Positions 49,107 to 58,903 of a stretch of DNA of 64,000 nt are shown here, one piece after another. Numbering within the stretch: the first letter of the stretch is position 1; the number at the start of each line of letters is the position of its first letter. A program made the translations under genes and the position numbers. The notes below the pieces were generated by a model. The model was not told the origin of the DNA. It did not search any database and was given only the letters and a program-made list of their open reading frames with translations. The stretch lies in assembly GCF_004354985.1 (NCBI RefSeq), contig NZ_SMSK01000006.1:124001-188000 (forward strand), given 5' to 3'. Source of the DNA: Segetibacter sp. 3557_3 (lineage in GTDB: Bacteria > Bacteroidota > Bacteroidia > Chitinophagales > Chitinophagaceae).

Positions 49107-49895
49107 ATGATAGAGACCCAACACATAAAAAAAAGCTTTGGCGATAAAACCATCTTGCACGATGTAAACCTGGTTATGGAAACCGGCAAGTGCAACCTGA
49201 TCATTGGTTCGAGCGGAAGTGGGAAAACCGTGTTAATGAAACTGCTGGTAGGCTTGTTTGTTCCCGACCAGGGTTCGATCCTGTACGATGGCGAGAACAT
49301 GACCAATATGCCTGAGGACCAAAAGAAAGAACTGCGGCAAAAGATAGGTATGCTCTTCCAGGGTTCAGCCTTGTTCGACAGCATGACCGTAGAACAAAAT
49401 GTAAAGTTTCCCCTCGACATGTTTACGAACCTGCGGCCAAAAGAAAAGATGAAAAAGGTGAACGAGGTACTTGATCGGGTTAACCTTAAAGAAGCCAATA
49501 AAAAGTTCCCTGCTGAGATTAGTGGTGGGATGAAAAAAAGGGTGGGTATTGCGCGTTCAATTGTCTTGAACCCTAAATACCTGTTTTGCGATGAGCCCAA
49601 TTCAGGGCTTGATCCGCAAACATCATTGGTAATTGATAAACTGATTAAAGAACTTACCACAGAGTTTAACATTACCACGGTTATCAACACTCACGACATG
49701 AATAGCGTAATGGAAATCGGGGATCATATTATTTATATGTTCCAGGGACATAAACAATGGGAAGGATCAAAAGAAGAAATTATTTACAGTAAAGATGAAA
49801 AATTAAATGAATTCATTTTCGCTTCTGACTTCCTGCAGGACGCAAAAGAAATGCGGGTGATACAAGGCGAAAACAAGGAGCCTTCAACTCCGTAA
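49107..49895 (+). CDS. mlaF: MlaF-family ABC transporter ATPase
   Basis: A 262-residue ATPase. Walker A GSSGSGKTVLM, Q-loop MLFQGSALFDSMTV (the LFQxxALFDSxxV of Mla ATPases), signature AEISGGMKKRVGIAR, Walker B LFCDEPNSGLDPQT, switch His in INTHDMNS. It powers the MlaE permease at 47081. The three genes are closely spaced, and a terminator follows. Confidence 0.93.
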   Translation: MIETQHIKKSFGDKTILHDVNLVMETGKCNLIIGSSGSGKTVLMKLLVGLFVPDQGSILYDGENMTNMPEDQKKELRQKIGMLFQGSALFDSMTVEQNVKFPLDMFTNLRPKEKMKKVNEVLDRVNLKEANKKFPAEISGGMKKRVGIARSIVLNPKYLFCDEPNSGLDPQTSLVIDKLIKELTTEFNITTVINTHDMNSVMEIGDHIIYMFQGHKQWEGSKEEIIYSKDEKLNEFIFASDFLQDAKEMRVIQGENKEPSTP

Positions 49896-50442
49896 GGATT
49901 ATTGTTATATACCACTAAATCGGTTATTTAATTACCAGAGGCTGCTTCTTAAGCGGCCTTTTTATTTTGTTTATTATTTGGCAAAACCTTTACTCCTATA
50001 AATAAATCAAATTAGTAAGCATTACTCATCATTAATACAAGTTCCATCTGCACGAATAATTACCAACGTGAACCTGGTGAATTCTTTTGGTCGCCAGCCA
50101 GGATTCATTGGTCAACATCGTTGTGTCACTCACTTGTACATTTTGTAACGCTATTCACCGGTTTAATTCAGGTTTCATGCAAGTGATACTGATGAATTAA
50201 AAAATGGAGGTGAACGAACGAGACCACTAAGAAGCCGTTAATTAATCTGTGCATGACTGATGAGATAATATCATGCGTTAAAGTTCACGAATGGTGTTGC
50301 AAAAACAATAATAAAAAATTCATGCACATACTTAGCGGTAACCACCCGGGTAATTACATGAAAGAAAAATATTTATGTTGGGTACAGGCAGCACGAAAAA
50401 TTCAACAGGCATCTGTAAGCAGACAAGCTAAAACAAATCTGC
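49896..50442. other. Spacer with a terminator, otherwise nothing recognised
   Basis: 547 AT-rich bases. Apart from the terminator at 49939, I see no promoter box pair or repeat that stands out. A frame at 50253-50672 overlaps the next gene and is unlikely to be real. Confidence 0.4.
49939..49966 (+). terminator. Terminator of the mla operon
   Basis: AGGCTGCTT and AAGCGGCCT pair (9 bp, one G-U) around a CTT loop, followed by TTTTATTTTG. Confidence 0.8.
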
Positions 50443-51897
50443 ATGAAACGCGCTTACACTCCGCTCCTCTTATCCTTCTTAATGATGTTTGCTGTTTTAC
50501 CCGCAATGGCGAACCGGGTGATCGTAAAGGGCCAGGTGAAATATTCCAATGGCAATCCCGCACCAAATCGCAGGGTAATGATTATGACCGATACGTTGGT
50601 TGGTGGCACAACCTGCCTGCAGTTTCACCAGCGATATACGGACAGCAGTGGATTTTACAGGGATACCATTGAATGCTTAAATACCATTACGAGGTTACGC
50701 ATAACAACCGAAAACTGCAATGGCACCATGCTCGTTCAGGAACCCGCCGTACCACAATCGAACGTGGTGGAAAGTAACTTTACCATTTGCCTACCTGCGC
50801 CTACCAGTTGTACTGCACACTTTATTTCCGATAGGGTACCGAATACACTTACCATTAACTTTTTTAGCAGCGGCTCAACAGGAACTTCTCCATCAGACTC
50901 AATCACCAGGCGCCGCTGGAGCTTTGGCACCGGCGATACCCTCGGCGGCAACAGGATCAACACCGCTTACACTTACCGTCACCGTGGCCACTACCAGGTT
51001 TGCCTTACCATTTGGACAGCAGCAGGGTGTGAAAAACAAATCTGCAAAACCGTAAGCCTGGTTGATAGCACACCGCCAGTAACGCAATGCCGTGCAAAGT
51101 TCAGCTACGCTACTCCGGTTGCCGTGTCAAATGGTTTCAACACCAGGTTTAACAGTGATAGTTCTGAAACTGCTATTGCTGATACGATCAGGGAACGGGT
51201 GTGGACCTTTGGTGATGGCAGTTCGCTCTCAGGTAATAACCCCGGTCCTTCTCATGTATATGCACGCGATGGGGTTTATACGGTATGTTTAACCATCAAA
51301 ACAAACAGGGGTTGCCAGTCGCAGCAATGCCAACAAGTAGTTGTAACGGGAAATGCTAATCAATGTGCTGCTCGTTTTACATTTGAAAAGATTGCCACTA
51401 AGAGAATACGGTTTAACAGCAGCCTAAGTTACTCAGCAGGGCTCGATAGTATTGTTGAACGTAAATGGAACTTTGGCGATGGAAGTGCAGCACTCAGCGG
51501 CAATATAATGCAACCGGTAAAGGAGTACATGGTTAACGGTTCATACAATGCTTGCTTAAGCATCAAAACCAAATCAGGGTGTATCAGTACAACTTGTAAC
51601 CTAGTTCGAATCGGCGACTCTACAACCAGCCCTACTAATGAGCAGCTACAGATTGTGTCAGTAGGTCCGAACCCCGCTGTTAGCCAACTTTCAACAGTGG
51701 TATGGAGCATGAGTCCTATCAATGCCGAATTTTCCGTTCACGACATCTATGGGGTAAAGAAGTGGAGCATTATCAAACCGCTGCAAAAAGGTAATAATAC
51801 AACCATTGTTCCGACAAGCGCATTACTCAGTGGTCCCTATTTTTTCCGGGTAACTACCATGTATGGTGTCAGGAGTAAATCCTTTTACAAATTGTAG
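50443..51897 (+). CDS. Secreted PKD-repeat protein with a type IX sorting domain
   Basis: A 484-residue exported protein. Signal peptide to about residue 23 (LLLSFLMMFAVLPAMA), a carboxypeptidase-regulatory-like domain (VIVKGQVKYSNGNPAPNRRV), three PKD-type repeats of about 85-100 residues each with W.FG.GD/FGDGS and a HVYARDGVYTVCLTI-like end, and a C-terminal T9SS type A sorting domain (VSVGPNPA ... GPYFFRV ... SKSFYKL). Each repeat has a conserved set of cysteines. It should cross the outer membrane by the type IX system and be fixed at the surface or released. Binding partner unknown. Confidence 0.85.
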   Translation: MKRAYTPLLLSFLMMFAVLPAMANRVIVKGQVKYSNGNPAPNRRVMIMTDTLVGGTTCLQFHQRYTDSSGFYRDTIECLNTITRLRITTENCNGTMLVQEPAVPQSNVVESNFTICLPAPTSCTAHFISDRVPNTLTINFFSSGSTGTSPSDSITRRRWSFGTGDTLGGNRINTAYTYRHRGHYQVCLTIWTAAGCEKQICKTVSLVDSTPPVTQCRAKFSYATPVAVSNGFNTRFNSDSSETAIADTIRERVWTFGDGSSLSGNNPGPSHVYARDGVYTVCLTIKTNRGCQSQQCQQVVVTGNANQCAARFTFEKIATKRIRFNSSLSYSAGLDSIVERKWNFGDGSAALSGNIMQPVKEYMVNGSYNACLSIKTKSGCISTTCNLVRIGDSTTSPTNEQLQIVSVGPNPAVSQLSTVVWSMSPINAEFSVHDIYGVKKWSIIKPLQKGNNTTIVPTSALLSGPYFFRVTTMYGVRSKSFYKL

Positions 51898-51911
51898 TCT
51901 ACAATTAAATG

Positions 51912-51944
51912 AAAAGTCCGGGGCAGATTACCCCGGACTTTTTA
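51912..51944. terminator. Bidirectional terminator between the PKD protein and uvrA
   Basis: Perfect 12-bp stem AAAAGTCCGGGG-type with CCCCGGACTTTT around a 6-7 base loop, A-run on one side and T-run on the other; the genes converge. Confidence 0.88.
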
Positions 51945-51960
51945 TTGTATATGCGAAATG

Positions 51961-54906
51961 CTATACTGCTTGTTCAAGTTCAATGGCCAGGTATTTACCG
52001 GTATGGCTACCTTTTACGTTTACCAGGGCTTCGGGTGTACCCTGGAACAAGATCATTCCACCCCCGGCACCACCTTCGGGGCCCAGATCAATGATGTGAT
52101 CTGCAACTTTTACCACATCAAGGTTGTGTTCGATAACAAGCACCGTATTACCCCGGTCAACGAGTTTATTCAAAACGTCCAGCAGGTGCTGAATATCCTG
52201 GAAGTGCAGGCCGGTAGTGGGTTCGTCAAGTATATAAAAAGTTTTTCCCGTATCTTTTTTGCCAAGCTCAGTGGCCAACTTAACCCTTTGCGCTTCACCC
52301 CCGCTTAGCGTAACTGCCGACTGACCAAGGGTGATGTATCCCAGGCCAACATCCTGCAGCACCTTTATCCGACGGTAAAGAAAATGTACGTTCTGGAAAA
52401 ACTCGACCGCTTCATCCACCGTCATATCCAGTACGTCGCTGATCGACTTTCCTTTATAGCGTATCTCAAGAGTTTCCCGGTTATACCTTCTGCCATTACA
52501 TTTCTCGCAGGGCACATATACATCCGGTAAAAAGTTCATTTCAATTACCCGCATACCACCACCTTCACAAACATCGCATCTGCCGCCTTTTACATTAAAC
52601 GAAAAACGACCCGCTGCATAACCCCTGATCTTTGCTTCAGGCATAGCGGCAAACAAGGACCTGATTTCGGTGAAAAATCCGCAATAGGTAGCGGGGTTGC
52701 TCCGTGGTGTTCGCCCGATAGGGCTCTGGTCTATTTCAATCACCTTGTCGATGTGCTCAAGTCCTTTTATGGCCTTGTATTCCATCGGGGTTGCCTTACT
52801 ATCAAATGCATGCTTTGATAAAATGGGGTACAATGTTTCGTTGATGAGGGTGCTCTTGCCACTGCCACTAACACCTGTAACACAAATAAACTGACCCAGC
52901 GGAATTTTAACGCTTACGTCTTTCAGGTTGTTTCCCTTTGCGCCTTTCAACTCGAGACTTTTTCCATTGCCGGCTCTGCGTTCTTTTGGTACGGCAATGG
53001 TTTTAGCACCGCTGAGGTATTGCGAAGTTTCCGAACCTGATGCAAGTACCGTTCGGGGATCGCCCTGGGCAACGATCTGTCCACCATGTTTACCCGCTTT
53101 AGGACCAACATCAATCAGGTGATCTGATGCAAGCATAATGTCTTTATCGTGCTCTACTACCAGCACGCTGTTCCCAATATCCCGAAGATTTTTCAGGGCA
53201 ACAATCAGTTGCTGGTTATCGCGTTGGTGCAGGCCAATGCTAGGCTCATCTAATATGTAGGTAATTCCCTGAAGTTGCGAGCCGATTTGGGTTGCAAGGC
53301 GTATGCGCTGGCTTTCACCACCACTCAACGTTTTGGAGGAGCGATTTAGGGTTAGATAATTCAATCCAACGTCGAGCAAAAAACTCAGTCGTTCCCTGAT
53401 TTCCTTCAAAATGTCTTTGGCAATAGCATTTTGTTTCTTCGACAACTGGACCTCTATTTCGCTGAACCATTCCACCAGCTTATCGAGATCGGTATTACTG
53501 AGCTCGGCAATATTCTTTTCGTTTACCTTGAACCATAAACTTTCCTTTTTCAATCTTGCACCTTCGCAGGCCGGGCACGGCTTCAGGCTCATAAATTGTT
53601 CAACCCAATCGCGCAACGACTCACTTCCACTTCCGGCGAACCACCTTTTCAACATGTTTATGATGCCTTCGTATTCGGTTGCATAAACGTTACCCGGCAC
53701 AGCCTGGAAGTCGCTCGACACATCCATATCCGTTGCTCCCTCTTCCTGTCCGTAAAGGATAACATTCATCGCCTTTTCCGACAATTCTTTAATGGGCTTA
53801 TCAACGCTAAACTTGTGCTTCTTGGCAAGCTGAACGACCTGCCTGTAGATGTAAGCCTCTCTTTCTTCACCTAAGGGCGCAATGGCGCCATCTTTTATGC
53901 TTTTGCTCCAATCCGGAATAACCGCTTCCATGTTTACCTGGTAAACACTCCCAAGGCCCTTACAACCCGGACAGGCACCATAAGGTGAATTAAACGAAAA
54001 CGCGTTGGGCGAAGGTTCTTCATAGCTGAGGCCAGTGTCGGTACACATCAGTTGTTTACTGTATTGTACCAGCAAATCGTCCGTGTTCAGCGCGGCCGAT
54101 TTGCCCTTCGGCAGTTTCTCGCCGGCCGGTGCTCCCGGTGGCGCAACAAGCAAGAACATCAACTCTTTACCTACCTGCAAGGTTTTTTGCACGCTTTGGC
54201 TCAAACGAACCTTCATATCATCAGTCACCTGCAGGCGGTCAATTACCAGCTCGATGTCGTGGATCTTATAGCGGTCCACCTGCATTTTTTCTTTTAGGTC
54301 GAGGACTTCGCCGTCTACCCTGACTTTCAAAAATCCTTTCTTTCGAACGTCTTCAAACAGTTCGCGGTAATGTCCCTTTCGTCCACGCACCAGAGGTGCA
54401 AGCAGTGATATTTTGTGTTCCTTAAATTTGGTAAAAATATTTTCAACAATCTCCTCTTCGCTCCACTTCACCATCTTTTTGCCGGTATTGTAGCTGTAGG
54501 CTTCGCCGATGCGTGCATAAAGCAGGCGCAGGAAATCGTACACTTCGGTGATGGTACCAACCGTTGACCTTGGGTTTTTATTGGTTGTTTTTTGTTCAAT
54601 GGAGATCACCGGGCTGAGGCCGGTAATTTTATCAACGTCGGGGCGTTCCATATCGCCCATAAATTGCCGGGCATAGGCACTAAAGCTCTCCATATAACGT
54701 CGCTGTCCCTCGCTGTAAATGGTATCAAATGCCAGCGAGGATTTGCCGCTGCCACTCACCCCCGTAATAACGACAAACTTGTTTTTGGGAATGCTGATGT
54801 CTACATTTTTAAGGTTGTGTACCCGTGCACCGAAAACCTCGATAGACTCCCCCGCTTCCGGCTCGGTTGTAACAGGAACCGGGGTGTTATTTTTTGCCTT
54901 AGCCAT
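51961..54906 (-). CDS. uvrA: Excinuclease ABC subunit UvrA
   Basis: A 981-residue damage sensor of nucleotide excision repair. Two ABC modules: first GVSGSGKSSLAFDTIY and LSGGESQRIRLATQIG with ILDEPSIGLH; second GVSGSGKSTLINETLY and LSGGEAQRVKLATELG with ILDEPTTGLH. Zinc sites: CPGC and CPAC in module one, CDVC and CEKC (GGRCDVCEGGG, VPCEKCNGRRYN) in module two. Start MAKAKNN at ATG 54906. Length is slightly above E. coli UvrA. It follows a minus-strand -7 box; UvrB is not in view. Confidence 0.96.
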   Translation of the reverse strand: MAKAKNNTPVPVTTEPEAGESIEVFGARVHNLKNVDISIPKNKFVVITGVSGSGKSSLAFDTIYSEGQRRYMESFSAYARQFMGDMERPDVDKITGLSPVISIEQKTTNKNPRSTVGTITEVYDFLRLLYARIGEAYSYNTGKKMVKWSEEEIVENIFTKFKEHKISLLAPLVRGRKGHYRELFEDVRKKGFLKVRVDGEVLDLKEKMQVDRYKIHDIELVIDRLQVTDDMKVRLSQSVQKTLQVGKELMFLLVAPPGAPAGEKLPKGKSAALNTDDLLVQYSKQLMCTDTGLSYEEPSPNAFSFNSPYGACPGCKGLGSVYQVNMEAVIPDWSKSIKDGAIAPLGEEREAYIYRQVVQLAKKHKFSVDKPIKELSEKAMNVILYGQEEGATDMDVSSDFQAVPGNVYATEYEGIINMLKRWFAGSGSESLRDWVEQFMSLKPCPACEGARLKKESLWFKVNEKNIAELSNTDLDKLVEWFSEIEVQLSKKQNAIAKDILKEIRERLSFLLDVGLNYLTLNRSSKTLSGGESQRIRLATQIGSQLQGITYILDEPSIGLHQRDNQQLIVALKNLRDIGNSVLVVEHDKDIMLASDHLIDVGPKAGKHGGQIVAQGDPRTVLASGSETSQYLSGAKTIAVPKERRAGNGKSLELKGAKGNNLKDVSVKIPLGQFICVTGVSGSGKSTLINETLYPILSKHAFDSKATPMEYKAIKGLEHIDKVIEIDQSPIGRTPRSNPATYCGFFTEIRSLFAAMPEAKIRGYAAGRFSFNVKGGRCDVCEGGGMRVIEMNFLPDVYVPCEKCNGRRYNRETLEIRYKGKSISDVLDMTVDEAVEFFQNVHFLYRRIKVLQDVGLGYITLGQSAVTLSGGEAQRVKLATELGKKDTGKTFYILDEPTTGLHFQDIQHLLDVLNKLVDRGNTVLVIEHNLDVVKVADHIIDLGPEGGAGGGMILFQGTPEALVNVKGSHTGKYLAIELEQAV

Positions 54907-54925
54907 AGATTATTTGAAAAGTTTC

Positions 54926-54933
54926 CAAAGGTA
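54926..54933 (-). promoter_or_regulatory. Putative -7 box of uvrA
   Basis: Minus strand TACCTTTG, an exact match 19 bases before the uvrA ATG; no clear TTTG at -33. Confidence 0.4.
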
Positions 54934-54959
54934 ACCAAATGCAACAGGCTGAGTTGAGG

Positions 54960-55570
54960 GGCCTGGGAATTTATGATTTCGGATTGCGAATTGGCGGATT
55001 GCGAATTGCGGATTGGCGGATTGCGGATTGGCGGATTGCGGATGGGCGAATGCACTTCATTAGCAGGAGCCTCCTTTTTCATTTTACATTTTTCATTTTA
55101 CATTTCTTCAACCGCAGAGAACGGGAGAGGCGGAGATTGACGCAGAGGAGTGGATTAGCGGATTACGGATTGGCGGATTGCGGATGGGCGGATGCACTTC
55201 TTTAGCAGGAGCCCTTTTTTCATTTTACATTTTTCATTTTGCCTTCTTCCCACGCACTAGCCCCCTTTTTCATTTTACATTTTTCATTTTACATTCCCCA
55301 ACCGCGGAGAACGGGAGAAGCAGAGATTGACGCAGAGGAGTGGATTAGCGGATTACGGATTGGGTGAACAGAGTTGATCAGTTGATAGGTTGATCGGTTG
55401 AAACAGACGGTTAGGAACACCAACCTGATCTGGGGCAACAAATGGCAAACTGAGCAGGACCCGCTCTTTTGCATTTTACATTTCTAATTTTTAATTTGTC
55501 CGAACCAGGCACAACGTTGATTTTTGAATTTTGACTTTTGACTTTTTACTTTTGACTTTTGACTTCCCCC
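54960..55570. repeat. Low-complexity dispersed-repeat spacer
   Basis: Made of the same modules as 23562-24231: GGATTGCGGATTGGCGGAT-type runs, CGCAGAGAACGGGAGA then GCAGAGATTGACGCAGAGGA (twice), CATTTTACATTTTTCATTTT runs (three times), a TTGATCAGTTGATAGGTTGA run near 55374, and TTTTGACTTTTGACTTTT near 55527. No gene. Confidence 0.75.
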
Positions 55571-55595
55571 TCTCAACGAGCCAGGCATTTAAAAT

Positions 55596-55627
55596 TTTGC
55601 CGATTCAATTTTTGAACCCTACTTTTG
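55596..55627 (+). promoter_or_regulatory. Promoter of the methionine operon
   Basis: TTTG (55596-55599), 20-base spacer, TACTTTTG (55620-55627): a full match to the Bacteroidota consensus, 20 bases before the SAM riboswitch. Confidence 0.7.
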
Positions 55628-55647
55628 CACCAGTTCTTTATCGCACA

Positions 55648-55757
55648 CTTATTCAGAAAGGCGGAGGGTCATGGCCCTGTGAAGCCTTGGCAACCCTTAA
55701 GATGTACTCCATTTTAAGAAGGTGCCAACTCCATCCCGAGTAAAAGGGAAAAATAAG
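55648..55757 (+). promoter_or_regulatory. SAM-I (S-box) riboswitch
   Basis: Conserved order: P1 strand CTTATT (55648-55653), AGAAAGGCGGAGGG, TGGCCCTGTGAAGCCTTGGC then AACCC, variable P3, AAGGTGCCAACTCC, and closing P1 strand AATAAG (55752-55757). About 110 nt. It lies before metY-metX-hom, which fits methionine control. Confidence 0.92.
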
Positions 55758-55803
55758 TCAGAGTAAAAGTTTTAATCTATCGAACCCCTGTTCGTGAAAA
55801 TAT

Positions 55804-55836
55804 AAGCTCATCTGACTAATCGGGTGAGCTTTTTTT
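55804..55836 (+). terminator. Riboswitch-controlled terminator
   Basis: AAGCTCATC (55804-55812) pairs with GGTGAGCTT (55823-55831), followed by a T-run. TCTGACT (55811-55817) can instead pair with AGTCAGA (55756-55762) at the 3' edge of P1, a plausible antiterminator. Confidence 0.8.
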
Positions 55837-55958
55837 GTGCCCACCGGTACCGATTTTTGGTCTATGACCCGGGAGAACCGGAGTTGATAAGTGTAGCCTG
55901 TTTAACAAAATGTTCACCTTCCTGTTATACTGCAGGAACTTAACTGTCAAAAGAAAAC

Positions 55959-56084
55959 ATGAACAATGCAACAACAACAAAGTCTTTCACAGCCACCTCC
56001 AACTGGCTAAGTTTCCTGTATACTGATTACGCTTCCGTTCCCCAGTTCAATGCAATGTGCATTTGGCGGCAACCCTGCTGTTAA
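55959..56084 (+). CDS. Leader ORF of 41 codons ending in Cys-Cys-stop
   Basis: ATG 55959 opens a 41-codon frame: a Thr/Ser-rich start (MNNATTTKSFTATSN), an aromatic middle (WLSFLYTDYASVPQF) and the end NAMCIWRQPCC. Cysteines are at 34, 40 and 41, the last two directly before TAA. A 10-bp hairpin begins 8 bases after the stop, and metY starts 134 bases downstream. The layout (short ORF, target amino acid codons at the very end, hairpin next) is that of an attenuation leader sensing cysteine supply. No signal peptide and no known domain. That it is translated is unproven. Confidence 0.5.
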   Translation: MNNATTTKSFTATSNWLSFLYTDYASVPQFNAMCIWRQPCC

Positions 56085-56091
56085 TGGTTCA

Positions 56092-56127
56092 CGGGCAAAG
56101 GCTCAGCGCTAAACCCCTTTGTACCCG
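56092..56127 (+). promoter_or_regulatory. Hairpin just after the leader ORF
   Basis: CGGGCAAAGG (56092-56101) pairs with CCTTTG (56116-56121) and CCCG (56124-56127) with a 2-base bulge. No T-run follows, so it is not a standard intrinsic terminator. Confidence 0.5.
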
Positions 56128-56200
56128 CATCTTAGCTTAGGCATACAGAAGTGCCATTGTGTACATGCTCACACCAACAGTTTATCTAACTTTTCTCTAA

Positions 56201-57541
<1,341 letters not shown>

Positions 57542-57552
57542 TTTTAGAGATG

Positions 57553-57579
57553 GCAAAGCGATAAACGATATCGCTTTGC
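57553..57579 (+). other. Perfect 11-bp hairpin between metY and metX
   Basis: GCAAAGCGATA (57553-57563), 5-base loop, TATCGCTTTGC (57569-57579). No T-run. It lies 11 bases after the metY stop in a 209-base spacer with nothing else recognised, and may set the metY:metX ratio by stabilising or cutting the transcript. Confidence 0.6.
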
Positions 57580-57750
57580 TAAATAACGCCGGGCCTGGTA
57601 GGTACAGGAACTTAAGCAGGAGCGGTAGTATGATTATCAAAGCCGTGGCTAACAAGTTTTGAAAGAAGGGCAGATGCCTTGTACAATACCTGCTGCCTGA
57701 AAAGATACCGTACAAGGGAGTGACACAACAGAAGCTAAATCAAGGAATGA

Positions 57751-58863
57751 ATGTCTGAAACCAAAAAAATATTTCAATACGACGCTTCATTTGAATTGGA
57801 GTCGGGCAAGGTGCTTCCCCGTTTACACCTTGCTTATACAACACATGGCAGCCTAAACGCCGAACGCAACAACACGGTGTGGGTATTTCACGCACTTACC
57901 GCCAATAGCGAACCGCTTGAATGGTGGCATGGACTCGTGGGTGAGGGAAACATTTTTGACCCTTCGAAATATTTTATTGTTTGTGTGAACATGCCCGGCA
58001 GTTGTTATGGCAGCATTTCGCCACTTGACATTAACGAAGCAACAGGCAAACCTTTTTACCGCGACTTTCCATGGTTCACGACACGCGATATGATTCGCGC
58101 TTACCAGCACCTGAAGGAACACCTTGGCATTGAAAAGATATATGTTGGCCTTGGCGGATCCATGGGTGGACAGCAATTGCTGGAGTGGGCAGTTGAAGAG
58201 CCATCTGCGTTTGAACACATTATACCTATTGCAACCAATGCACGACATTCTCCCTGGGGAATTGCGTTTAACGCTTCTCAACGCTGGTGCATTGAAAGCG
58301 ACCCTACCTGGAAGGACGAAGACCCAGCCTCGGGAATCGAGGGGATGAAAATTGCGAGGTCGATGGCCTTGCTTTCTTACCGCAATTACCACACTTATGA
58401 CCATGCACAGCAAAGCCATACTTCTGATACCGGGCACCTGCCTGTAGACCAACAACTGTTCAGGTCGGAAAGCTACCAGCGGTACCAGGGTGAAAAACTT
58501 GCAAAGCGTTTCAATGCTTACAGCTATTACTTCCTGAGCAAAGCAATGGATGCGCACAATATTGCACGTGGGCGTGCCGATGCGGAAGAGGTGCTGCAAA
58601 GTATTACTGCGCGCACCCTTGTGATCAGTGTTGAATCGGATATCCTGTTTCCGGTACAGGAACAGCAGTTCATTGCTGAACACATACCCGGCGCAGAGTG
58701 GGCGGTAATCAGCTCGCAGTATGGGCACGATGGATTCCTGCTGGAGTTTGAAAAGATTGCCGCGGAGATCGAAGCCTTCCTGACCCCACCCATGGAACCG
58801 CCGGCTTATGCACAATATCTTTTTTTAAGCAGTCGCGATAAAAAAGGGAGCCCGAAACCTTAG
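57751..58863 (+). CDS. metX: Homoserine O-acetyltransferase
   Basis: A 370-residue alpha/beta hydrolase-fold acyltransferase. Nucleophile Ser in GLGGSMGGQQLLEW, Asp in SVESDILFP, His in SQYGHDGFLLE. Start LPRLHLAYTTHGSLN and NMPGSCYGS are family landmarks. Acetyl rather than succinyl use is the usual case for MetX-type proteins and fits the MetY partner. It makes the substrate of MetY from the product of Hom. Confidence 0.93.
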   Translation: MSETKKIFQYDASFELESGKVLPRLHLAYTTHGSLNAERNNTVWVFHALTANSEPLEWWHGLVGEGNIFDPSKYFIVCVNMPGSCYGSISPLDINEATGKPFYRDFPWFTTRDMIRAYQHLKEHLGIEKIYVGLGGSMGGQQLLEWAVEEPSAFEHIIPIATNARHSPWGIAFNASQRWCIESDPTWKDEDPASGIEGMKIARSMALLSYRNYHTYDHAQQSHTSDTGHLPVDQQLFRSESYQRYQGEKLAKRFNAYSYYFLSKAMDAHNIARGRADAEEVLQSITARTLVISVESDILFPVQEQQFIAEHIPGAEWAVISSQYGHDGFLLEFEKIAAEIEAFLTPPMEPPAYAQYLFLSSRDKKGSPKP

Positions 58864-58903
58864 CCGGGATGTGGCGAACAATGGGAATTATTTATCTAAA
58901 TGG

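Noticed and set aside
50253-50672. Plus-strand frame of 139 codons before the PKD protein
   Set aside because: It overlaps the signal peptide and first domain of the PKD protein in another frame and has no recognisable feature.
57853-58815. Minus-strand frame of 320 codons
   Set aside because: Antisense of metX, which has its full catalytic triad and a normal length.
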